Source: Gracilaria caudata | Lineage: Eukaryota > Rhodophyta > Florideophyceae > Gracilariales > Gracilariaceae | Assembly (NCBI GenBank): GCA_030374735.1 | Contig: JASCIV010000452.1 | Coordinates: forward strand, 1-19,673 | Direction: 5' to 3' | Length of the DNA stretch: 19,673 nucleotides | In this document: positions 1 to 7,233 of the stretch, in pieces | Position numbering within the stretch: the first letter of the stretch is position 1 | How the letters are laid out: every line of letters begins with the position of its first letter | Translations under genes and position numbers: made by a program | Notes under the pieces: generated by a model | The model's database searches: none | Seen by the model: only the letters and a program-made list of their open reading frames with translations | Told to the model about the DNA's origin: nothing

Positions 1-11
1 GTTTAGAGCTA

Positions 12-83
12 CCTACGCAGTTCTGGCTCAGAACTGATTTCAAGTTGAATTTGTCCACCCACGCAGTCGCTGCACTGCGTAGG
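12..83. repeat. Inverted repeat with two internal hairpins
   Basis: CCTACGCAGT at 12-21 is the exact reverse complement of ACTGCGTAGG at 74-83. Each arm also takes part in a local hairpin: CAGTTCT (18-24) pairs with AGAACTG (30-36) across a five-base loop, and CGCAGT (62-67) pairs with ACTGCG (74-79) across a six-base loop. This could be a mobile-element end or a structured RNA, but the window starts here, so its full extent is unknown. Confidence 0.5.
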
Positions 84-999
84 CATCAACACATGAATAC
101 TTTTTGTTGGTTCAATTAAGGCTCAGTTTTGATTTCCAAATTAGGTTTCAAATTGCTCATATGCAGAATCGCACATTCTATGGATGGAAACCGATCTTTT
201 CGGTATATTACGAAGGCAGTGCAAACACATAAATAAACAATGTAATATATCCGTGAAGTTCGACTGTGGCCAAACGAGTCGTAAGCGTTGATGGCACATT
301 TCTACACCCGAAAACTTGCACGGCTACACTCATGTTCTAGCTTATATGCACACAAATGTTTCGCAATTGAGCGCCACTAACGTTAAGAAAGTCTGTATAG
401 ATGTCTTCTCGAGAGATCCTGTCGGGAGGAAATCTCGTAGGGACAGCTGTGTCCTAAACAAGAAAGACAAGATATGCCACCTCCATATATCTTTAAAGAA
501 ATGCTACAACGGTAAATCTCTAAAGACCAGTTCAGTTTTTGGCCTTCCTGAGGAGAGAGAACCATCTGTAGTGCAAGCCATTTCAGCGTTCCACCACCTT
601 AGCATTGAGATACGATGTCCACATTGAAGAAGTAAAAAACTGTTCGAGACCTCAATGTTTCTCGCAGAAATAGATGTACGTCAAATAGGCGGGTAACGTA
701 GCTTGGTAATAAGAAGGGAGAAAGGATCAGGAGAAATCCGGTGATCCATATCGATGGAGTCCATCTCTGACCCTTTCGGACTTTTCAACTGGTCGATGGG
801 ATGGACCCTTTGACAGTCCAAAAGGGCCACAAATTGTATCTTTCTTACTGAACGTCGGGGTAGCCTTACAGGAGTAGCCCAGACAAAGCACAGTAACCTG
901 CAGTGGTTGGATTACGGATGCTAAAAAGAACGATAGGTGCTCCACAAAATCAAGGTGGTCGGGCTCCAGAGCGTGCTTTTCATGGCGGTATCTACATGG

Positions 1000-1020
1000 G
1001 TACAGTACACTGTACTGTAC
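1000..1020. repeat. Perfect 21-bp palindrome
   Basis: The arms GTACAGTACA (1000-1009) and TGTACTGTAC (1011-1020) are exact reverse complements around a single central C at 1010. Ten-base arms with a one-base centre are not expected by chance in a window this size. The sequence is made of repeated GTAC units, as is the longer palindrome that begins three bases further on. Confidence 0.9.
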
Positions 1021-1022
1021 TA

Positions 1023-1055
1023 GTGGATACTCTGTACTGAGTACGGAGTATCCAC
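1023..1055. repeat. 33-bp near-perfect palindrome next to the first
   Basis: The outer arms GTGGATACTC (1023-1032) and GAGTATCCAC (1046-1055) are exact reverse complements. The inner arms GTACT (1034-1038) and AGTAC (1040-1044) pair around a central G at 1039. The only unpaired position is T1033 opposite G1045, which would be a U-G wobble in a plus-strand RNA, so a transcript could form a 16-pair stem. It could be a cruciform-prone site, a binding site for a dimeric factor, the tip of a mobile element, or a hairpin in the rhomboid 5' leader. The sequence does not choose between these. Confidence 0.9.
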
Positions 1056-1191
1056 ATCCGTTGGATAACGACAGAGCACTTCTGCGGAGCAAGCTACGAC
1101 TTGGACATTCGGACAGCAAGAACGAGTCAATTTCTTCGTATTCAATTTCAGCGAATATCGTCTCAAACACAGGCTACGTTTGCTGCATAAA

Positions 1192-2259
1192 ATGCGAATG
1201 TTCACCCTTCAGAGATGTGCTCTGCGAGCTTGTAGACGGGCGTTCCAAGGGACACCTTGCTCTAATCGCAGGGCTGATTTTCTGCTGAAGAAGAATCCAG
1301 TTGCTCTTGGATTGTTTTTGTCCTCAGCTCCGCAGATACTTGATGTTTGTAGCAGTAGAAGAACAGATCTAGGTATTTTTCGTACGGAGACTTCAGCGTC
1401 AGCGCACTCTAGGTTTTCTGGAATATCTTCTCCAAAAGATGTTGTTAAAGTTATCAAGGATACATGCTCTGACATACATGGCAAGGTGGATGACCTAATT
1501 AGGAAGAAGCTGATCTCTCAAGGTGGGAGGGATGTGCTGTTCATCACCGCTGTCAACGTTGCGATCTACACCTTGTGGAAGATCGCTCCAGCAAACTTCA
1601 TGCACAGGTTCGTTTATGCTTGATTCCGTCTGAGTTCAATTATACAGTTAAGATGTTCCGTGGCTCACATTTTGGTTAGACATTTCACTAGTTCTCTTGA
1701 AGGCATGAGAAGAGCACGAGTTTGGACTTGCATTACGAGCAACTTTTCGCACAGGGGTATTTTTCACCTCGGCGCAAACATGTACGTGTTGAATAAGTTT
1801 GGAGAGGATGTGGCCGAGGTGCTAGGAAGTCATCGCTTTTACCTGTTCTACGGCACGGCGGGGGTTGCATCCTCACTCGCGAGCCTCTCGTTTCGACGAC
1901 TGACACGGAATCATTACCTGAGTCTGGGAGCGAGCGGAGCGGTGGCGGCGACACTGTGGTTGTACGCCAGCTTATTCCCGAAGCGAAGAATGTCGCTGTT
2001 CGGCTCGGAGCACACAGTTTCAATGCAAGAGTTTGCGTTAGCATTCACAGTGATGGATGTTGCTGGACTGCTCGGGTCTGCGGGAAAGATCGATTTCGCG
2101 GCGCACGTGGGCGGTGCCGTGTTTGCCAACGTCTGGTTCCAGCTGGTGCGAGACAAATTAGTGCAAGAGCAGAAGCAGAGAGACGATCGCAAACGCTGGT
2201 CACTGTCGCGCTTTCTGTCTAGAACGCTTGCTAGCGTGAATCGAAAGGAAAGCCCGTAA
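1192..2259 (+). CDS. PARL: Mitochondrial rhomboid protease (PARL-type), two exons
   Basis: This is an intramembrane serine protease of the mitochondrial PARL/Pcp1 rhomboid group, which cleaves membrane-anchored substrates in the inner membrane. Exons 1192-1607 and 1680-2259 join to give 331 residues. The N-terminus is rich in Arg and Ala and nearly free of acidic residues, as a mitochondrial leader should be. After the splice come FTSNFSH-like ITSNFSH, then HLGANMYVL with the oxyanion Asn (N172), then LGASGA with the catalytic serine (S224), and AAHVGGAVF with the catalytic histidine (H281). The order and spacing match PARL, including YFTS-like HFTSS before the core. I chose the ATG at 1192 because the frame's earlier possible starts are not ATG; a second ATG follows at 1198. 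The tail is basic. Family assignment is firm, the organelle is inferred from the leader, and substrates are unknown. Confidence 0.88.
1608..1679 (+). other. 72-nt GT-AG intron in the rhomboid gene
   Basis: The donor AG|GTTCGT follows the dinucleotide ending exon 1 at 1607, and the acceptor GGTTAG ends at 1679. Splicing completes an Arg codon (AG+A) and joins the first transmembrane region to HFTSS, exactly where PARL proteins have continuous sequence. The intron has an in-frame TGA at 1621-1623, so an unspliced message would stop before the catalytic domain. A CTCAC at 1664-1668 is a possible branch point. It is the only intron I can support in the window. Confidence 0.85.
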
Positions 2260-2550
2260 CCATCAGCCCGCGTGTTCGGTCGTGAGATGTTTCCGTTTCA
2301 GTGTATCGCTCTCCTTCAAGACAGTCTCCGTGTCCCTCATTCTATTTTTTCCCACTTTACGAGTCATTCTCCACGGCGTGCCTCTCGCTTCACAATTGAC
2401 AGCCCCAATTTGTGCGTGGAGTATGTTTCCATCAACTGATACCGGAATCGTATTTCTTCACGGCCTTAACTTCAGTCGACATCTTCTGGAGCTGTTTTCA
2501 CTCCACCCTTTCCAACACAGCAACACGCCAGCAAACGCTTCTTGGTCAAG
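2260..2550. other. Intergenic spacer, rhomboid to disordered protein gene
   Basis: This 291-bp spacer is pyrimidine-rich, with T and C runs around 2300-2360. It probably holds the rhomboid 3' end and the promoter and leader of the next plus-strand gene. A GTG-opened frame from 2282 runs on into the next gene in another register and I regard it as a shadow. No distinct motif stands out. Confidence 0.4.
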
Positions 2551-3168
2551 ATGGTGCAGGAGCAACCAACTACACCCCCTCAACCGCAAACCACCGAGTC
2601 TCCGCCACCTCCACTTACAGACCAGTTGGTATCCATACCCCCCATAGGGACTCGTGATAAAACGGAAGATAGAAAGACGCCCAAACGATCTGGGTTGCTT
2701 AGCCCCGGACGGGCATTTGTGAATCCATTGTACTTTCGAAGGATTACTGGCAGTAACATCAGTTCGGACAGCGACGGACCTCCAATTCGCCGAATTGCAA
2801 GTGCTGTGAGCAATCCGGACGACAAGACATGCACAAAATACCTCATTCGAACGCCCAAGGCTCTTGACAGTGACTCTGATCCAGCTTGGTTGTCAAGGAG
2901 AGTGATCAAGGAGTTGTCCAAGGAGGCTCAGGAAGGTGGTCGCGCTCCCTCGCCGAGACCGTCGGATGCGGTACAGCTCTGTGTGGAACATAACAAGCAA
3001 ATGCAAGTATGGGAGGATTACATGGCTCTGACTCACGGTGTTTACGAAAACGAAACAAGCTCCTTTAGTTTCAGAAGGACCGATACGCTCAGTGCTCCTG
3101 ACGCCTTACCGAAGGCACTCGAACCACAAAACCTGGATGACTCGGATATCGATGACGAGTTTTTCTGA
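2551..3168 (+). CDS. Unrecognised disordered protein with Cdk-type phosphosites
   Basis: I do not recognise this 205-residue protein. It begins at the ATG at 2551; the frame opens 9 bases earlier only with TTG. Codon use looks coding throughout. The first 40 residues are rich in Pro, Thr and Gln. Six Ser/Thr-Pro sites follow: T8, S17, T43, S51, T101 and S134, of which TPKR at 43-46 and SPGR at 51-54 fit the full Cdk consensus S/T-P-x-K/R. Acidic serine clusters of casein-kinase-2 type lie at 71-76 (SSDSDG) and 107-110. The only likely folded part is around 111-165, which contains a helical stretch, two Trp and VEHNKQMQVWEDYMAL. The end is acidic and aromatic (DDSDIDDEFF). There is no signal peptide or membrane segment. 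It converges with the uL4 gene 59 bp away. A nuclear or cytosolic phospho-regulated protein is possible but unproven. Confidence 0.75.
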   Translation: MVQEQPTTPPQPQTTESPPPPLTDQLVSIPPIGTRDKTEDRKTPKRSGLLSPGRAFVNPLYFRRITGSNISSDSDGPPIRRIASAVSNPDDKTCTKYLIRTPKALDSDSDPAWLSRRVIKELSKEAQEGGRAPSPRPSDAVQLCVEHNKQMQVWEDYMALTHGVYENETSSFSFRRTDTLSAPDALPKALEPQNLDDSDIDDEFF

Positions 3169-3227
3169 TTACATCGCTTCTCTCTTGGTGTTCGCCGCAT
3201 TGGTATCGCGTTTAGAGTTACGTTCGA

Positions 3228-4097
3228 CTAGTATAGCCATTCATATGTAGCGTACCGATTTGATAAATGTTCAACCGCAGCTCTAGTTAGAACGAGCATG
3301 TCGAATGATAGTGTATCATACACGTTGAGTCCACGAATGTTCATGGCTAAAGCAGCATGCACGTTATGTGAGGCGTTATAGAGGGATTCATGAACGCCTG
3401 CTGTACCATCAGGTACGTCATCCACAATAAGCGCAGATCTCCACTGGTGGCGCTCCATGGCGGCCACAACGTGCTTTGACTTTCCCTCTGCGACTGTGGC
3501 AGACTCTACGATCCACAGCTGGTCGTTTGCCAGTTTAGAAGAAAGAGCTGATCTTAGCCCATTGCGAATGACGTTTTTGGGCAACGGATAATAGTAGTTT
3601 CGTGGTACAGGACCATGCGCCTTGCCTCCGCCACGAAAAATAGGAGAACTGCGCGCTCCTTGGCGGGACCTGCCGGTTCCTTTCTGTGGACGAATCTTAC
3701 GACCGGAAGCGTTCACCTCAGACCGACCTTTTGCCTTTGAAGTTCCGCTACGACGTTTTGCTAGCTGCCATAAAACTACTCGGTGTACGAGATCAGAGCG
3801 AATAGGTGCATTGAATACAGTGCCTGGCAGAGTGATCAGGCCGGTTGGGGCCATGTGCTCGAAGCTGTCGTGAACAACCAATGTTGGATCGGCACCATTC
3901 CATGGTTCAAGCGGAGGTAACGCGGATTCATAGTTGAGAGAGGCGTTTGTTGGTGGGGCTGAAGACGCGCGGGTGGCAGCAGCAGCCAATGATCGCATAT
4001 TCGGGGCGCGATGCTGCCAAGGAGCAAGTGCCGTTGGACTTCGCCATGGCTGGGTCAGCAGCGATGACAGGCGAGTTAATGCGGAAAATGGCTGCAT
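3228..4097 (-). CDS. MRPL4: Mitochondrial large-subunit ribosomal protein uL4
   Basis: This is protein uL4 of the large ribosomal subunit, whose extended loop lines the peptide exit tunnel. From the ATG at 4097 it has 289 residues. Residues 1-50 are Arg/Ser/Ala-rich without acidic residues, a good mitochondrial presequence. The body starts near residue 70. The uL4 loop signature lies at 118-166: GTSKAKGRSEV, then RKIRPQKGTGRSRQG, then FRGGGKAHGPVPR. The C-terminal alpha/beta part has SALIVDD (221-227) and NIRGLNVYDTLSFDMLVLTRAAVEHL (253-278), matching bacterial L4. The frame stays open upstream to 4274 but without another ATG. Red-algal plastids usually encode their own rpl4, so a nuclear copy with this leader most likely serves the mitochondrion. 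It is divergent from the CLC gene and shares its promoter region. Confidence 0.92.
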   Translation of the reverse strand: MQPFSALTRLSSLLTQPWRSPTALAPWQHRAPNMRSLAAAATRASSAPPTNASLNYESALPPLEPWNGADPTLVVHDSFEHMAPTGLITLPGTVFNAPIRSDLVHRVVLWQLAKRRSGTSKAKGRSEVNASGRKIRPQKGTGRSRQGARSSPIFRGGGKAHGPVPRNYYYPLPKNVIRNGLRSALSSKLANDQLWIVESATVAEGKSKHVVAAMERHQWRSALIVDDVPDGTAGVHESLYNASHNVHAALAMNIRGLNVYDTLSFDMLVLTRAAVEHLSNRYATYEWLY

Positions 4098-4707
4098 CGC
4101 TCTGGATGTTGCCGCTGGGAGCACGCTCGGCGGTCTGCCTCTCAGGGCCGCGCTTCCCGTTAAGGAACAAATGTTGACCTGCAAGTTGCAGGCTGCAACA
4201 CAGCAGGGCGATCCGTGACGGAGGCCGTGGGGCGTGCGGCACCGATGCAACTTGCAACGAGTATCCCCAAACAAAGCTCATAGTAGCCCGGCATTTGCTT
4301 TCCACTGCGCGTCTATGGAGTTTTCCCTTCACCCAATCCACTCTGAATGACAGTACTGTAAGGATAGTCGTCACCAGGTCACAACTTAGGTCACAACTTG
4401 TGACACGCTGTGACCGACAGCGCGTGACAAGGGGAAACCCGTTTTAACGGATCGTCCTGGGAAGAAGAAATGCGATGGGAAATGCGCAGCACTGCGCATG
4501 GGCGAACAAAAGCTGAGCAATGTCACGAGGGCCTGACAACGCACGGGGAGCGCATCGTCGTGCACCTCTTGCGTGCGCTGACGAGCACTAGCCGTGCCGC
4601 GTCGATGCAGCGAGCGCTTCCATCAGTCAGCGCCGCTCTGCTAAGCCCTGTCACCGTCCGCTCCCGCCCATTCATCCCACCTTCGCCCACCTTCATCAGC
4701 TTCCGTC
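4098..4707. promoter_or_regulatory. Bidirectional promoter region of uL4 and CLC genes
   Basis: The 610 bp between the two divergent start codons carry a CCAAT box (4333-4337), the GTCAC/GTGAC cluster at 4370-4428 and an inverted pair of ATGCGCA/TGCGCAT arms (4482-4499). The 160 bases just before the CLC ATG are C- and T-rich, as expected for a 5' leader. An ATG at 4470 opens an 83-codon frame that overlaps the CLC start at 4708 in another register. It could act as an upstream ORF only if transcription starts before 4470. Confidence 0.6.
4370..4428. promoter_or_regulatory. Mirrored array of six GTCAC/GTGAC cores
   Basis: Three GTCAC cores (4370, 4378, 4390) are followed by three GTGAC cores (4400, 4410, 4424), so the two halves face each other. 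Within the array AGGTCACAACTT is repeated exactly in tandem (4376-4387 and 4388-4399). The two inner cores form a dyad, GTCACAA and TTGTGAC around C4397 (4390-4404). TGAC is a core for bZIP and homeodomain-type factors in general, but I cannot name the factor here. Confidence 0.65.
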
Positions 4708-7233
4708 ATGGATCCCACTGATGAGGACGCCATAAGTCCCACCGTCGCTCCCCGCTCCTACGGCTCAATTGAGCACAGCGATCTCCCCGACCGCACGGTT
4801 TCAACTCCCACCCGACCTTTGGATGTCTCTCCTCAGCTCGATTCGCTTGTTTCGCGCGACTCTTTTTCCGCTCTTGTGCGTCCTGGATGGGCTGTTCCCG
4901 GCGGCAGTGGCGATACGTCTGCCTTCGTCCTATCTCGCGCCTCGTTTGATGGTACTATGCCGCAGACTTCTGTTCCGATGGGAGCAGATGGCCCTCAGCG
5001 CCGCTTGATGCACATGCGTCGTGGCTCACGAGGTCAGTTTTCCCGTTTGCGACTTCGTACCGCTCATCACGATAGTAGTGCTGGCTTTGCTGGCGATTAC
5101 GTCATTCATGACTTCATCAATGAAAGAACTCGAAGCCAGACCGTTCATCGTGAAAAGCTTCGCGCAGCGGGGGGTGCCAGTGCTCAATATGTGTACACGG
5201 CTAAGATGTATTTTGTGTTAGTTGTCATGGGTATCGGAGCTGGAATGATAGCTGCTGGTCTTGACCTTCAAGTCGAGTGGTTATCTGATATCAAGTTTGG
5301 AATCTGTACGCGTGGATGGTTCCTCACTCGCGAAATGTGCTGCAAGCTCGATGAACGAATTGACAGATGCCCATACCAAGAATGGTCCGCATTGCTTAGC
5401 TTCCTCCCTTGGCCTTTCGTGTTCTCCACGCCAACACGGGAGTTTATTGCGTATACTTTCTTTGCGGTGTCGTTTGGCGTCATATCGGCGTTCCTGGTCA
5501 AGAGATTTGCACCTCATGCCGCAGGGTCTGGTGTTCCAGAGATCAAAACTATTCTTAGTGGAGCTGTCATTCACGGTTACCTCACCTCCTGGGCGTTTAT
5601 CGTTAAGATCGTTGGCCTCGCCTTTTCAGTGGCATCCAGTCTAAACCTTGGTAAGGAAGGCCCCTTTGTTCATCTTGTTTCTGTGCTGGCTAATATGGTC
5701 GCTTCACGCTTTGACGAGTTTCGGGAGAATAACAACATCATGCTCGAATTCGTTACTGTTGGTACTGCGGCCGGGGTTTCTGTCGCTTTCAACGCCCCAA
5801 TTGGAGGTGTGCTCTTCGCTTTCGAAGAGGCTGCAAGTTACTTCCCCAACAGAGTTTTGTGGCGTTCGTTTTTCGCATCTGCATTAGCGGAGCTCACTCT
5901 CAAGCTACTCAACCCGTTCTTCAATGGTAAGGCAGTCATGTTCGAAGTCCAACATTCCCTTAATTGGTACTGGTTTGAAATGATTGCCTTCTTCATTATT
6001 GGTGCATTTGGTGGCGTGCTTGGTTCCATTTTCATTCACTATAATGTGAAATGGTCGAAGTTAAGGATTCACGATCCCTGGCTTAAACGAAGCCCTATCC
6101 TAGAAGTGGCTTTGATCGTGCTTGCCACCGTTCTATTGCAATATCCAATCCCATTCTTTCGCCTTACAAACACGGAGATTCTGACCGTCCTGTTCTCAGA
6201 ATGTTCCGAGACCGGTTCTAATGGTGAAATTGCGGAAACTCTTATGTGCGATTCAAGCCAGCTTCACCGCATGTTGGTTGTTCTTGTATACGGTGTTTTC
6301 GCGAAACTATTCCTCACAGTCTTAACTTTTGGTGCTCGCATCCCCGCCGGTCTGTTCATTCCTTCCATGACGATTGGCGCATGTGCGGGCAGATTCATCG
6401 GCATGCTCATGAAGATTGCAACTGAGCGATACCCGGACTTTCCCTTGTTCGCAGAATGCTCCGCAACTTCTGTGTGCGTCCGCCCATCTATTTACGCTTT
6501 GGTTGGAGCAAGCTCAACGCTGGCTGGAGTGACACAAGTTTCTGTGTCTCTTGTTGTCATTATGTTTGAGCTTACTGGAGGTCTTAGCCATGTTCTGCCA
6601 AACATGTTCGGTATCCTTGCAGCCAAAATGGTTTGCAACATGACTGGACTGGAAGGGATCTATGATATGCATATCACGATCAAACGCTATCCGTTTTTAG
6701 ACTCAAAGCACCACGTCTCCCACGATATGGCAGCTAGGGAGATCATGAGAGAGCCTAAAGTCGTGCTTCCTGAAAAGGGTACTACTCTTGGTCATCTCAA
6801 GTACTTACTGGACAATACCAAATACTACGGTTTCCCAATCGTACGAGACGAAGTTGACATGATTCTTACGGGCAACATTGTTAGATCTGAACTAATTCGC
6901 GCGATCAAAAAAGCAGAGCAGCTTCCTGGAAGAATCGCTGACGACACCACAGTTTTGTTCAAAGGGTCTTTTGATTCTGATGGTGACAGGGACCTTATTG
7001 ATAATTTGTCAACTCGAGATGATATCGCACTAAACTTTGCTGGATTCAGGGATCGATATCTCTCACAGGTTGCGCCTGAAACGCCTATATCAGATTTGTA
7101 CGCATGTTTTGCTGCTCTAGGTGTAAGAATGTGCTTCGTGACGCAACATGGGAGACTTCAAGGGCTAATCTCCAAAAAGGACATCATTGCGTTCTGTGAT
7201 GCCCAAGAAGATGTGCCGAGAAAATATTTCTGA
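4708..7233 (+). CDS. CLC: CLC-family chloride/proton exchanger with CBS domains
   Basis: This 841-residue, single-exon protein is a CLC transporter of the endosomal CLC-3/4/5 type. A long Ser/Thr-rich cytosolic N-terminus (1-160) precedes the membrane domain (about 165-650). The anion-pathway motifs are GSGVPE (273-278), with the Ser expected for chloride over nitrate; GKEGPFVH (315-322), with gating glutamate E317; GGVLFAFEEAASYFP, with the proton glutamate at E374; GARIPAGLFIP (542-552); and Y596 before ALVGASSTLAGV. Both glutamates being present predicts 2Cl-/H+ exchange rather than a passive channel. Two CBS domains lie at about 672-732 and 786-833, the regulatory nucleotide-binding pair of eukaryotic CLCs. 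The ATG at 4708 is clear and the family length is normal. By family it should act in endosomal, vacuolar or Golgi membranes, supporting acidification; the exact compartment is inference. Confidence 0.96.
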   Translation: MDPTDEDAISPTVAPRSYGSIEHSDLPDRTVSTPTRPLDVSPQLDSLVSRDSFSALVRPGWAVPGGSGDTSAFVLSRASFDGTMPQTSVPMGADGPQRRLMHMRRGSRGQFSRLRLRTAHHDSSAGFAGDYVIHDFINERTRSQTVHREKLRAAGGASAQYVYTAKMYFVLVVMGIGAGMIAAGLDLQVEWLSDIKFGICTRGWFLTREMCCKLDERIDRCPYQEWSALLSFLPWPFVFSTPTREFIAYTFFAVSFGVISAFLVKRFAPHAAGSGVPEIKTILSGAVIHGYLTSWAFIVKIVGLAFSVASSLNLGKEGPFVHLVSVLANMVASRFDEFRENNNIMLEFVTVGTAAGVSVAFNAPIGGVLFAFEEAASYFPNRVLWRSFFASALAELTLKLLNPFFNGKAVMFEVQHSLNWYWFEMIAFFIIGAFGGVLGSIFIHYNVKWSKLRIHDPWLKRSPILEVALIVLATVLLQYPIPFFRLTNTEILTVLFSECSETGSNGEIAETLMCDSSQLHRMLVVLVYGVFAKLFLTVLTFGARIPAGLFIPSMTIGACAGRFIGMLMKIATERYPDFPLFAECSATSVCVRPSIYALVGASSTLAGVTQVSVSLVVIMFELTGGLSHVLPNMFGILAAKMVCNMTGLEGIYDMHITIKRYPFLDSKHHVSHDMAAREIMREPKVVLPEKGTTLGHLKYLLDNTKYYGFPIVRDEVDMILTGNIVRSELIRAIKKAEQLPGRIADDTTVLFKGSFDSDGDRDLIDNLSTRDDIALNFAGFRDRYLSQVAPETPISDLYACFAALGVRMCFVTQHGRLQGLISKKDIIAFCDAQEDVPRKYF

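Larger units (their letters stand above)
1..1191. other. Non-coding region upstream of the rhomboid gene
   Basis: I see no gene I can support here. The longest plus-strand frame with an ATG (346-627, 93 codons) has A in about a quarter of its third positions, unlike the neighbouring genes, and resembles nothing I know. A minus-strand frame across 727-1170 opens at GTG and runs through the palindromes. The region carries an inverted repeat at its left edge (12-83), an AATAAA motif at 232-237, and the strong palindrome pair at 1000-1055. The last 130 bases before 1192 must hold the rhomboid promoter or 5' leader, but no clear TATA box is visible. Confidence 0.5.

Noticed and set aside
346..627. 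93-codon plus-strand frame near the left edge
   Set aside because: Third positions have frequent A, unlike genes here, and no similarity is recognised.
727..1170. Minus-strand frame of 147 codons
   Set aside because: Opens with GTG and runs through the palindromes; no ATG start and no recognisable motif.
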